DNA from: an uncultured Clostridia bacterium
GTDB lineage: Bacteria > Bacillota > Clostridia > Christensenellales > Maliibacteriaceae
Assembly: GCA_934613185.1 (NCBI GenBank)
Contig: CAKTSO010000034.1
Span: 1-15,052, forward strand
DNA: 15,052 bases
Direction: 5' to 3'
Shown here piece after piece: positions 6,772 through 13,705 of the stretch. Position 1 is the stretch's first letter, and each line of letters opens with the position of its first letter. Under the pieces are notes generated by a model that did no database searches, was not told where the DNA came from, and saw nothing but the letters and a program-made list of their open reading frames with translations. Position numbers and translations under genes: made by a program.

Positions 6772-7977
6772 ATGACGAAAGTTGACGTATTCTCCGGCTT
6801 CCTCGGCGCGGGCAAAACGACGCTGATCAAGAAGCTCATCAAAGAGGCATATAAGGGCGAAAAACTTGTGCTGATCGAGAACGAATTCGGCGAGGTCGGC
6901 GTGGACGGCGGATTCATGAAGGACGCGGGCATCGAAGTGACCGAAATGAGCCAGGGCTGCATCTGCTGCAGTCTTGTGGGCGATTTCGCCGAGGCGCTCA
7001 AGAAGGTCATCGCGACCTACGCGCCCGACCGCATTTTGATCGAACCGTCGGGTGTCGGCAAGCTGAGCGACGTCATTCGCGCCGTGCAGGGTGTGCAGAA
7101 CGACGAGCTGGCGCTCAACTCCTTTACCGCCGTCGTCGACGCCAAAAAGTGCAAGGTTTATATGAAGAACTTCGGCGAGTTCTATAACGATCAGGTCGAA
7201 AACGCGTCCTGCATCGTGCTGTCCCGCACGGCGGGCATGAGCGAGGACAAGCTCGAGGCCTGCGTTGCGCTCCTTCGCGAACACAATGCCACCGCGGCGA
7301 TCATCACGACCGACTGGAACGACGTCGTCGGCGGTCAGATCCTCGAGGCCATGGAGCGCAAGAACACGCTCGAAGAGGAACTGAAGCGCCTTGCCGCCGA
7401 CGTGCATGACGATGACGACGATGATGATGAAGACGAGCATGAGCATCACCATCATCACCACGATCACGACGGCGAGTGCTGCTGCGGGCATCACCATCAC
7501 GACGATGACGATGACGACGATGATGACGAAGACGAGCACGAGCATCATCACCATCATGACCACGATCACGACGGCGAGTGCTGCTGCGGCCATCATCACG
7601 ACGACGATGACGACGAGCATGAACACCATCATCACCACGATCATGACGGCGAGTGCTCCTGCGGGCATCATCACCATCACCATCATCACGGCCACGATGC
7701 CGACGAGGTCTTCGTCTCCTTCGGCGCGGAGACGGCGCGCGCTTACAGCGAGGACGAGATCCGCGAGGCGCTGTCGCAGCTGTCCGACGCCGTGACCTAC
7801 GGCATCGTTCTGCGCGCCAAGGGCATCGTCGCCTGCACGGATTCCACCTGGATCCACTTCGACTACGTCCCCGGCGAAACGGACATCCGCCGCGGCCCCG
7901 CCGAGATCACGGGCCGCATCTGCGTGATCGGCTCCGGGCTGCATGAGGACGCGCTGCGCGAGGTGTTCGGCCTGTGA
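6772..7977 (+). CDS. G3E GTPase (CobW/COG0523 family) with long His/Asp/Cys-rich metal-binding insert
   Basis: A 401-residue cytoplasmic GTP-binding metallochaperone of the CobW/ZNG1/YeiR type. The P-loop GFLGAGKTT spans 9-17, the switch region has NEFGEVGVD (37-45), and the family metal motif GCICC is at 62-66 (C63, C65, C66). EPSGVGK lies at 91-97. The CobW C-terminal domain is at ~313-401. Between the GTPase and C-terminal domains, residues ~212-309 are almost only His, Asp, Glu, Gly and Cys: about 40 histidines and 8 cysteines in three imperfect repeats, each built from a DHDGEC(C/S)CGHHH block and an acidic run. COG0523 members with His-rich loops generally handle zinc, nickel or cobalt. 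No cobalamin, urease or nitrile hydratase genes are nearby, so zinc is the default guess. The ribosome site is weak (GAAAGAG). The stop overlaps the GTG of the second GTPase. Confidence 0.93.
   Translation: MTKVDVFSGFLGAGKTTLIKKLIKEAYKGEKLVLIENEFGEVGVDGGFMKDAGIEVTEMSQGCICCSLVGDFAEALKKVIATYAPDRILIEPSGVGKLSDVIRAVQGVQNDELALNSFTAVVDAKKCKVYMKNFGEFYNDQVENASCIVLSRTAGMSEDKLEACVALLREHNATAAIITTDWNDVVGGQILEAMERKNTLEEELKRLAADVHDDDDDDDEDEHEHHHHHHDHDGECCCGHHHHDDDDDDDDDEDEHEHHHHHDHDHDGECCCGHHHDDDDDEHEHHHHHDHDGECSCGHHHHHHHHGHDADEVFVSFGAETARAYSEDEIREALSQLSDAVTYGIVLRAKGIVACTDSTWIHFDYVPGETDIRRGPAEITGRICVIGSGLHEDALREVFGL
7400..7700 (+). repeat. Coding tandem repeats for the His/Asp/Cys-rich loop
   Basis: The DNA has three imperfect units, each with a core near GACGGCGAGTGCTGCTGCGG (around 7467-7487, 7570-7590 and 7645-7664; the third has TCC in place of one TGC). 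The cores are separated by runs of GAC/GAT and CAT/CAC codons. Length can be expected to vary between strains by slippage or unequal exchange. Confidence 0.85.
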
Positions 7978-8936
7978 AAAATCAGCAGCCTGCCAACGAG
8001 ATCCCCGTCTATCTGTTTATCGGCTTCCTCGATTCGGGCAAGACGCGCTTTATTCAGGAGACGCTGGAGGATCCGCGCTTTAACGCGGGGGAAAAGACGC
8101 TGCTTCTGGTCTGCGAAGAAGGAGAAGAGGAATACGATCCGTCCCGCTTTGCGTTCCCGAACGTCGTGATCCGAAACGTCGAGGGCGTCGACGAGATCCT
8201 TCCCGCGAATCTTGAAAAAATGCGCAAAGAGTGCGACGCCGAGCGCGTCGTTGTCGAATACAACGGTATGTGGATGCCGTCGGATTTTATGATGGCGCTG
8301 CCGGAAGATTGGGCGGTGTATCAGTCGTTCATGTTCGCGGAGGCGAAGAGCTTCCCCGTCTACAACGCCAACATGCGCAATCTGACGTTCGATATGCTGA
8401 ACAACGCCGAGTTCGTCGTGTTCAACCGCTACGACGATTCCTGCGACAAGATGACGCTGCACAAGATCGTGCGCGCCGTCTCCCGCGGCATTCAGATCGC
8501 CTACGAGCATGAGGACGGCACGGTGGAATACGACGAGATCGTCGATCCGCTGCCCTTTGACATCAATGCGCCCGTCATCGTCATCGAGGACAAGGACTAC
8601 GCACTGTTCTATCGCGACCTGACGGAGGAGCAGGAAAAATACAGCGGCAAGACCGTCGAGTTCCGCGGCGTCGTCGCGCGCAGCGAAAAGATGAAAAAAG
8701 GCACGTTCGCCATCGGCCGCCACGTCATGACCTGCTGCGTCGAAGACATTCGCTACGCCGCGCTCGTGGCAAACTGGCCCGATGCCGAAACGCTCAAGTC
8801 GCGCGATTGGGTGCGCATCCGCGCCAGGATCGAGCTGCGCTTCAGCCGCGTCTACGGCAGAAAGGGCCCCGTGCTGAACGTCGAGGAGCTGACCCGCACG
8901 GATCAGCCCGAAGACCCCGTGGCGACGTTCTATTGA
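7974..8936 (+). CDS. Second G3E GTPase fused to a TIGR03943-like C-terminal domain
   Basis: A 320-residue protein that starts with GTG inside the stop of the preceding GTPase (GTGA, 4-base overlap), so the pair is translationally coupled. Residues ~10-175 form a CobW-like nucleotide-binding domain with P-loop GFLDSGKT (17-24) and NRYD (151-154) in place of the usual NKxD. The CxCC metal motif of canonical COG0523 proteins is absent; an acidic stretch follows the second strand instead. Residues ~223-305 resemble the TIGR03943/DUF1980 (YcgQ-type) domain, with GKTVEFRGVV, AIGRHVMTCCVED and DWVRIRARIE. That domain is associated with zinc-limitation loci in Firmicutes. I infer that the two proteins form a complex or relay in which the first binds metal and this one serves as partner. 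It is not a simple duplicate of its neighbour. Confidence 0.85.
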   Translation: MKNQQPANEIPVYLFIGFLDSGKTRFIQETLEDPRFNAGEKTLLLVCEEGEEEYDPSRFAFPNVVIRNVEGVDEILPANLEKMRKECDAERVVVEYNGMWMPSDFMMALPEDWAVYQSFMFAEAKSFPVYNANMRNLTFDMLNNAEFVVFNRYDDSCDKMTLHKIVRAVSRGIQIAYEHEDGTVEYDEIVDPLPFDINAPVIVIEDKDYALFYRDLTEEQEKYSGKTVEFRGVVARSEKMKKGTFAIGRHVMTCCVEDIRYAALVANWPDAETLKSRDWVRIRARIELRFSRVYGRKGPVLNVEELTRTDQPEDPVATFY

Positions 8937-8949
8937 GAATCGAATAGCG

Positions 8950-8984
8950 ACAAAGCACGCGTTTCAAGTGAACGCGTGCTTTGT
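8950..8984. terminator. Terminator hairpin between convergent genes
   Basis: A perfect 14-bp stem, ACAAAGCACGCGTT (8950-8963) with AACGCGTGCTTTGT (8971-8984), closes a 7-base loop. T-rich bases lie on both outer sides. It sits between the convergent G3E operon and fic gene and probably serves both. Confidence 0.8.
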
Positions 8985-9004
8985 TTATTCGGCGTTGTTT
9001 CGCT

Positions 9005-9895
9005 TTAATAGGAAATGCGGAAGTAATCCAGCGTTTTTTTGAAGTTGTCCTGAGCCGCCAGGCAGGTTTCGCGAAGATAGCCGCGTTCCGTCGGCCAGCT
9101 TTGAAGTCCGCGATAGTAATACAATTTGAAATCGTCCGAAATAATAAACGGGACGATGCGAAAATGCAGGCATTCTTTGAACAGAATCAGCCGCCCGATG
9201 CGCCCGTTGCCGTCCTGAAACGGGTGAATCGATTCAAAACGATAGTGAAAGTTCAATAGATCGTCCAGCGTTTTTTCTTTTTTTGCGTTGTAATCTGCAA
9301 GCAGCGCTTTCATTTCCGAAGAGACGTTTTCGGGAAGCGTTGTTTCTTTCCCGCCGATTTCGTTGGGCAGTTTTTTATAGCCGCCCACGGCAAACCAGTC
9401 GAGCCGCGCGTCGTTTGTGCCGTTTTTGAGCATGGCATGAAGTTGAAGGATCAACTTTTCGTTCAGCTGTCGGGACGCGGCGTCAATAACGAAATCGATG
9501 CAGCGAAAATGGTTGGTTGTTTCGATGATGTCGTCGACGCGCACCGAATCCGCCGCGCCGACGGTGTTTGTTTCAAAGATCCAGCGCGTCTGATCTTCGG
9601 TCAGGCGGCTGCCTTCGATGTGATTGGAGTTGTAAGTCAATTCCACCTGGATTTTATGATAGACGCCGCCGCGAAGATTTGCCGATTTTTCTGCGCGAAG
9701 ACGAGATAGAAGATCGTCCGCGGCGCGGCGTGTACGCGTTTGACGAATGGGCTTTTGCGCGTCTTTGGGGATTTTCCATGTTTTACCGGAAAGGAAAGCG
9801 CCTTCCACGCGCCCGGCGGCACAATAATTGCGCACACTGCGTTCCGAAAGCCCCCAAAGAGCCGCGGCTTCATGAACGGAAAAATATTCTGTCAT
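9005..9895 (-). CDS. Fic-domain protein with N-terminal helix-turn-helix
   Basis: A 296-residue protein. The Fic motif is complete at 224-235 (HPFQDGNGRIGR), so it should transfer AMP, or a related nucleotide moiety, to a target protein, with H224 as the catalytic base. Ahead of the Fic core, SNHIEG (90-95) matches the inhibitory (S/T)xxxE(G/N) motif carried in the same chain, so the enzyme is probably held off until E94 is displaced. Residues ~4-45 form a MerR/excisionase-like helix-turn-helix (FSVHEAAALWGLSERSVRNY), which suggests DNA binding and possible autoregulation. The start ATG at 9895-9893 follows GGGAGGG on the minus strand. There is no adjacent antitoxin gene, as expected when the inhibitory helix is built in. 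Its codon use is slightly more AT-rich than the flanking operons, so it may be accessory. Confidence 0.93.
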   Translation of the reverse strand: MTEYFSVHEAAALWGLSERSVRNYCAAGRVEGAFLSGKTWKIPKDAQKPIRQTRTRRAADDLLSRLRAEKSANLRGGVYHKIQVELTYNSNHIEGSRLTEDQTRWIFETNTVGAADSVRVDDIIETTNHFRCIDFVIDAASRQLNEKLILQLHAMLKNGTNDARLDWFAVGGYKKLPNEIGGKETTLPENVSSEMKALLADYNAKKEKTLDDLLNFHYRFESIHPFQDGNGRIGRLILFKECLHFRIVPFIISDDFKLYYYRGLQSWPTERGYLRETCLAAQDNFKKTLDYFRISY

Positions 9896-9913
9896 GCAAT
9901 CCCTCCCAATAGA

Positions 9914-9942
9914 AGTATATCATGTTATCGGCAAAATATAAA
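9914..9942 (-). promoter_or_regulatory. Possible promoter of the fic gene
   Basis: On the minus strand, TATACT at 9919-9914 and TTTATA at 9942-9937 are separated by 17 bases. Initiation would fall close to the ribosome site at 9901-9907. A TCGGCAA box lies inside the spacer. Confidence 0.45.
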
Positions 9943-9983
9943 TTGATTTTTACGGCAATAAATGATGAGATAATTTGCCGATA
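9926..9983. promoter_or_regulatory. Inverted TATCGGCAAA boxes upstream of fic (candidate operator)
   Basis: TATCGGCAAA at 9926-9935 is the perfect reverse complement of TTTGCCGATA at 9974-9983. A third, partial copy (ACGGCAATA) lies between them at 9952-9960, and GCGGCAAT follows near 10013-10019. The boxes overlap the fic promoter region and are spaced by a few helical turns, as expected for a regulator that binds two or more sites; the Fic protein's own helix-turn-helix is one candidate. The rest of 9984-10020 shows nothing else. Confidence 0.5.
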
Positions 9984-10020
9984 GATGCGGATTGTGAGGC
10001 AGGAAAGATTCGCGGCAATC

Positions 10021-10073
10021 AAAAAAAGACGTTCGCATGACGGCAGAAGGATTCCGCCGGGCGAACGTCTTTT
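10021..10073 (-). terminator. Rho-independent terminator of the yccF-like gene
   Basis: AAAAGACGTTCGC (10024-10036) pairs with GCGAACGTCTTTT (10061-10073) in a 13-bp outer stem, with a smaller CGGC/GCCG stem inside. On the minus strand the T-run complementary to 10021-10027 follows the stem, so it ends the minus-strand transcript. Confidence 0.88.
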
Positions 10074-10088
10074 GTCACATGGATCGTT

Positions 10089-10454
10089 TTATTCCACCCT
10101 CGCGCCGAACGGGGTCAGGGCGAGCTTGGCGATTTTGAAAAACTGCTTTCCGAAGGGGATGCCGACGATCGTGATGCACAGAATAAGGCCGATGGCGGCG
10201 TTTTCGACGGCGAGCGGAATGCCGCTGACGAGAAGCCAGAAGATGTTCAAAATCGTCGAGCCCGCGCCGCCGCCGTAGATAACCTGTTTGCCGAACGGCC
10301 AGAATGCCAGCGAGGCGAATTTGAAACACTGCAGCCCGACGGGAATGCCGACGATCGTGACGCACCAGATGCAGCCCGCCAAAACCCACGAAAGCCCGCT
10401 CAAAACGCCGCCGAGAAGAAACCAGAGAATGTTGCCGACCGTTTTCAAGATCAT
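10089..10454 (-). CDS. yccF: YccF-family inner membrane protein
   Basis: A 121-residue membrane protein of the YccF (DUF307) family, function unknown. The start is ATG at 10454-10452, just after AAAGGAG on the minus strand; the frame is open further back to 10625, but that part crosses the promoter. The protein is built from two similar halves, each with a hydrophobic helix followed by a TIVGIPxGxQxFKxAxLAxxPFG-like block (about 33-55 and 95-117). The family's YGGGA/TILNIFWLL segment lies between them. It has its own promoter and terminator, so it is an independent unit, divergent from the copper ATPase. The ribosome site is only 3 bases from the ATG, so TTG at 10448-10446 is a possible alternative start. 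Confidence 0.9.
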   Translation of the reverse strand: MILKTVGNILWFLLGGVLSGLSWVLAGCIWCVTIVGIPVGLQCFKFASLAFWPFGKQVIYGGGAGSTILNIFWLLVSGIPLAVENAAIGLILCITIVGIPFGKQFFKIAKLALTPFGARVE

Positions 10455-10478
10455 GATCTCCTTTGGATGGGATGCCCT

Positions 10479-10508
10479 ATTATAGCGCGGACGGCGGGAA
10501 TTTGGCAA
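10479..10508 (-). promoter_or_regulatory. Promoter of the yccF-like gene
   Basis: On the minus strand, TTGCCA (10508-10503), an 18-base spacer and a perfect TATAAT (10484-10479). This is one of the best promoters in the window. Confidence 0.75.
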
Positions 10509-10555
10509 TTTTTTAGAAGAAAAAAGAAAAACATGGCAATAGGGGGTTGTAAAAT

Positions 10556-10573
10556 TGTTAGCATATGATAACA
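10556..10573. promoter_or_regulatory. 18-bp palindrome upstream of the copper ATPase (candidate operator)
   Basis: TGTTAGCATATGATAACA is a palindrome centred on CATATG with one mismatched position per half. It lies 24 bases before the ATPase ATG, in the region expected to hold the core promoter. AATAGGGGGTT just upstream (10538-10548) resembles half of a CsoR-type G-tract site. No clear -35/-10 pair can be assigned. No csoR or copY gene is present in the window. Confidence 0.45.
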
Positions 10574-10596
10574 TGAAACCGTGGAGGGAGTGAATC

Positions 10597-13149
10597 ATGA
10601 AACAGACATTTGACGTAAAAGGCATGACCTGCGCCGCCTGTCAGGCGCATGTGGAAAAGGCCGCGGGCAAGCTCGACGGCGTCAAATCCGCACAGGTCAG
10701 CCTCATGCTCGGCCGCATGGAGGTCGAATACGACGAAAATGCGATCGACGCGGCGAAGATTTGCGACGCCGTGACGCGCGAGGGCTACCCTGCGAGCGTC
10801 CATGGGCAGACGCAGCAGGTCGCGGCGCAGCCGCAGGCGGAAAAAGCGTCCAATGCGCCGCTTGTGCGGCTGATCGCGACGACGGCGCTGTCGATTTTAC
10901 TGTTCTATATTGCGATGGGGCCGATGCTGGGCCTGCCGCAGATCCCGATCTTTGCGGGGGACGAAAACGTGATGGTGCTGGCACTTGCCGAGGCGGCACT
11001 GTCGCTGGCGGCGATCAGCATCAATTTCTCCGTCTTTAAAAAGGGTTACGTCCGTTTGATCCACGGCCCGTCGATGGAGACGCTCATCACCCTCGGCGCG
11101 ACGGCCGCGGTCGCTTCCAGCGTCGTCGCCATGTTCCGCATGGGCTTTGCGCTGGGGCACGGGATGCTCGAACACGCGGCAATGCTCAAAATGGGTCTGT
11201 ATTTCGAATCGACCGCGATGATCCTGATGTTCTACGACCTGGGGCGCTATTTTGAATCCCGCGCGCGCCGCCGCACCTCCGGCGCGATCGCGCGGCTTGT
11301 GGCGCTGACGCCCAAAACGGCGCGCGTGCTTCGCGACGGCGAATTTGTCGAGATCCCGGCGGCGGAGGTGAAGGTCGGCGACGTGCTCGAACTTAAAAGC
11401 GGCGCATCCGTTCCCGTCGACGGCGAGGTGATCGAGGGCACGGTCTATGTGGACGAATCGATGCTGACGGGCGAGAGCATGCCCGTCGAGCGCGGCGTCG
11501 GCGGCCGTGTTTCCGGCGCAACGCTCGTCTCCTCGGGCTATGCCAAAATGCGCGCCGAACGCATCGGCGACGACACGGCCCTTGCGCAGATCATCCATCT
11601 GGTCGAAGAGGCCGCCTCGAGCAAAGCGCCCGTCTCGCGCCTTGCCGACCGCGTCTGCGCGGTCTTCGTCCCCGCGGTGCTCGCCATCGCGGTGGTGACG
11701 GCGATCGTCTGGCTTCTGATCGGCGACACGTCCCGCGCGTTCTCCTCGGCGGTGTCCGTTCTCGTCATCTCCTGCCCGTGTGCGCTCGGCCTTGCCACGC
11801 CGACGGCGATCATGGCCGGCACGGGGCGCGGCGCGGAGCTCGGCGTGCTGATCAAATCCGCGCCGGCACTGGAAAAGCTGCACAGTGTTTCGACCGTTCT
11901 TCTGGACAAGACCGGCACGATCACGACGGGCCGGCCGAACGTGACGGACGTTCTGTTTGAAGAAGGGACGGACGAAGCGGAACTTCGGAGCGTCCTTTAT
12001 TCCGTCGAACGGCACAGCGAACATCCGCTTGCGCAGGCGATCTGTCGCGACGCGGAGGCGCGAGGGGTGCATTTGACGGAAATCACGGATTTTTCGCAGA
12101 TCGAGGGCGGCGGCGTCGCGGCAAAGGCGAACGGCAAAGCGTATCGCGCGGGCAACGCGCGGCTTCTTTCGGGCGCGGCGTTCTCCGAATCGATGAAAGA
12201 CTTCGGCCGCCGTGCGGCGGAAAACGGCTGCACGCCGATCTATCTTGCCGACGAAGCACACGTTCTGGCGGGCTTCGCCATCGCCGACGCGATCAAGCCC
12301 GACGCCAAAGCGGCGATCGATCGGCTGCACGAGATGCACGTCTCCTGCGTCATGCTCACGGGCGACAACGAAAAGACGGCCAACGCGATCGCGGCGCAGT
12401 GCGGCGTGGATCGCGTGATTGCGGGCGTGCTTCCCGCGGATAAACAGCGCCATGTGCGCGAGGCGATGGAGGGCGGCCATGTCGTGGCGATGGTCGGCGA
12501 CGGCATTAACGACGCGCCCGCATTGACGCAGGCCGACGTCGGCATCGCCATCGGCGCGGGAACGGACGTCGCGATCGAATCGGCGGACGTCGTGCTGACG
12601 GGCAAGGGCCTGTCGGGCGTGGCGGACGCGGTCGCGCTGTCCCGCCGCACGATGAAGATCATTCGCGAAAACCTGTTCTGGGCGCTGTTTTACAACGCGA
12701 TCGGCATCCCGCTTGCCGCGGGCGTGTTCGGCGTGAAACTGCCGCCGATGTTCGCCGCGGCGGCGATGAGCGTAAGCTCCGTGTTCGTCGTCAGCAACGC
12801 GCTGCGCCTTCGCTTTGCGCTGCGCGACGAGCATGAGAAAAAGACAACGGAGCATTTGAGCGCCAACGACGAAGAAAACGGCGCGTCTGCCGCGGGGAAC
12901 GCGGCGGCACCGATGGATCAAAAAAACAAGGAGGAGACTACCATGACGAAAACCATGACGATCGAGGGCATGATGTGCATGCATTGCAGCGGCCGCGTGC
13001 AAAAGGCGTTGGAGGGCGTTGCGGGCGTGACGGGCGTCGTCGTCGATCTTGACAAAAAGACGGCGACCGTGACGGGCAACGCGCTCGACGACGCGGCGCT
13101 TCGCGCGGCGGTGACCGACGCGGGCTACGAAGTCAAAGCCGTCGATTAA
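10597..13149 (+). CDS. copA: Cu(I)-exporting P1B-type ATPase with fused C-terminal CopZ-like domain
   Basis: An 850-residue membrane pump that exports Cu(I) using ATP. An N-terminal heavy-metal domain with GMTCAAC (C12, C15) is followed by about eight transmembrane helices. Pump motifs in order: TGES (291-294), the membrane site CPC (393-395), the phosphorylated DKTGT (D437), SEHPLAQ, TGDN and GDGINDAP. The last helices carry YN and MSVSS, which with CPC mark the Cu(I) subgroup P1B-1. CopA normally ends after the last helix; here an Ala/Glu/Asn-rich linker (~750-782) leads to a second heavy-metal domain (783-850) with GMMCMHC (C794, C797), which matches a free CopZ chaperone. GGAGGGAG (10583-10590) sets the start. 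An internal ribosome site precedes the C-terminal domain. A small membrane protein gene follows 6 bases after the stop. Confidence 0.96.
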   Translation: MKQTFDVKGMTCAACQAHVEKAAGKLDGVKSAQVSLMLGRMEVEYDENAIDAAKICDAVTREGYPASVHGQTQQVAAQPQAEKASNAPLVRLIATTALSILLFYIAMGPMLGLPQIPIFAGDENVMVLALAEAALSLAAISINFSVFKKGYVRLIHGPSMETLITLGATAAVASSVVAMFRMGFALGHGMLEHAAMLKMGLYFESTAMILMFYDLGRYFESRARRRTSGAIARLVALTPKTARVLRDGEFVEIPAAEVKVGDVLELKSGASVPVDGEVIEGTVYVDESMLTGESMPVERGVGGRVSGATLVSSGYAKMRAERIGDDTALAQIIHLVEEAASSKAPVSRLADRVCAVFVPAVLAIAVVTAIVWLLIGDTSRAFSSAVSVLVISCPCALGLATPTAIMAGTGRGAELGVLIKSAPALEKLHSVSTVLLDKTGTITTGRPNVTDVLFEEGTDEAELRSVLYSVERHSEHPLAQAICRDAEARGVHLTEITDFSQIEGGGVAAKANGKAYRAGNARLLSGAAFSESMKDFGRRAAENGCTPIYLADEAHVLAGFAIADAIKPDAKAAIDRLHEMHVSCVMLTGDNEKTANAIAAQCGVDRVIAGVLPADKQRHVREAMEGGHVVAMVGDGINDAPALTQADVGIAIGAGTDVAIESADVVLTGKGLSGVADAVALSRRTMKIIRENLFWALFYNAIGIPLAAGVFGVKLPPMFAAAAMSVSSVFVVSNALRLRFALRDEHEKKTTEHLSANDEENGASAAGNAAAPMDQKNKEETTMTKTMTIEGMMCMHCSGRVQKALEGVAGVTGVVVDLDKKTATVTGNALDDAALRAAVTDAGYEVKAVD
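12928..13149 (+). CDS. copZ: Possible internal gene for a free CopZ-like copper chaperone (in frame within copA)
   Basis: ATG at 12943 is in frame with copA (M783) and is preceded by AAGGAGGAG (12928-12936), a near-perfect Shine-Dalgarno whose GGAGG ends 8 bases from the ATG; the span given starts at that site. Translation from here would give a complete 68-residue heavy-metal domain with GMMCMHC, ending at the copA stop. A free CopZ would carry Cu(I) to the pump's N-terminal domain. Either a former separate copZ was joined to copA by loss of the copA stop codon and only the relic ribosome site remains, or both a fused and a free product are made. The sequence alone cannot separate these. The linker before the ATG shows no domain, which fits a former intergenic or tail region. 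Confidence 0.5.
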   Translation, partial: KEETTMTKTMTIEGMMCMHCSGRVQKALEGVAGVTGVVVDLDKKTATVTGNALDDAALRAAVTDAGYEVKAVD

Positions 13150-13155
13150 AAGCCC

Positions 13156-13680
13156 ATGAAACATCGAATGAGCCGCAGTGTGAATCCCGCGTTCACCATT
13201 TTGGGCGCGGTATTCACGACGATCGGCGCGATCTTTACGGCGCTCGGCCTCGGGCTCGGGATCGGCTTATCCTCGAAGATCGACGACGCGGTCGCGTTCA
13301 CGGCGGCGTTCGGCGGCACGGGGCTGATCTTTCTCGTGCTCGGCGTGATCTTCCTTGCGGTCGAGTTCAAAAAGCGTGCCAAACGCCGGGAACTTCGCCT
13401 GCGCGGGAATTACATCGAAGCGACGGTCACGGGCGTCCAACCCAATTTCGGCGTGCAGGTCAACGGCCGCTGTGCGTGGGAAGTGGCCTGCATCTATCAG
13501 GATCGATACGGCGAGCGGCATCTGTTCAAAAGCAGCCCCGTGTTCTTCAATCCCGCGCCGTTTTTGCCCGAAGGCGCAAAGGTGAAGGTCTACGTCGACG
13601 GCGACGATTTCGAATATTGCGACGTTGCGTTGGACGAGGCGCTTGCCGACGTGCGGATCCATGAAACGTTGTCGAAATAA
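13156..13680 (+). CDS. Small membrane protein, DUF3592-like
   Basis: A 174-residue protein with two hydrophobic spans (~12-38, Gly/Thr-rich, and ~48-70), a basic FKKRAKRRELRLRG stretch, then a soluble beta-rich domain. That domain has the pattern of DUF3592-like proteins: a changed-sign ATVTGV strand, WEVACIYQD, FKSSPVFFNP, and EGAKVKVYVDGDDFEYCDV. Function is unknown. It starts 6 bases after copA and shows no clear ribosome site (ATG 13168 is an alternative), so it is probably expressed with copA by readthrough and coupling. Whether it has any role in copper handling cannot be told; it has no Cys/His/Met cluster of the kind expected for a copper protein. Confidence 0.75.
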   Translation: MKHRMSRSVNPAFTILGAVFTTIGAIFTALGLGLGIGLSSKIDDAVAFTAAFGGTGLIFLVLGVIFLAVEFKKRAKRRELRLRGNYIEATVTGVQPNFGVQVNGRCAWEVACIYQDRYGERHLFKSSPVFFNPAPFLPEGAKVKVYVDGDDFEYCDVALDEALADVRIHETLSK

Positions 13681-13705
13681 AACGTTGCCTTTGGAAGGAA
13701 AACGA

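Noticed and set aside
7400..7700. CRISPR-like or simple non-coding tandem repeat
   Set aside because: The repeats keep frame, code for His/Asp/Cys blocks and lie inside an intact GTPase gene.
6709..7944. 411-codon open frame on the minus strand opposite the first G3E GTPase, rich in Val and Met
   Set aside because: The Val/Met runs are simply the reverse of the His/Asp codon repeats. The plus-strand gene has a P-loop and CxCC motif.
9985..10278. 97-codon plus-strand open frame downstream of the fic promoter
   Set aside because: It runs through the terminator at 10021-10073 and antisense to the yccF-like gene, and has no ribosome site.
10897..13164. 755-codon open frame on the minus strand opposite copA
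   Set aside because: It is a shadow of copA produced by GC-rich codon bias. Its product is Arg/His/Asp-rich with no domain, and it runs antisense to a certain gene.
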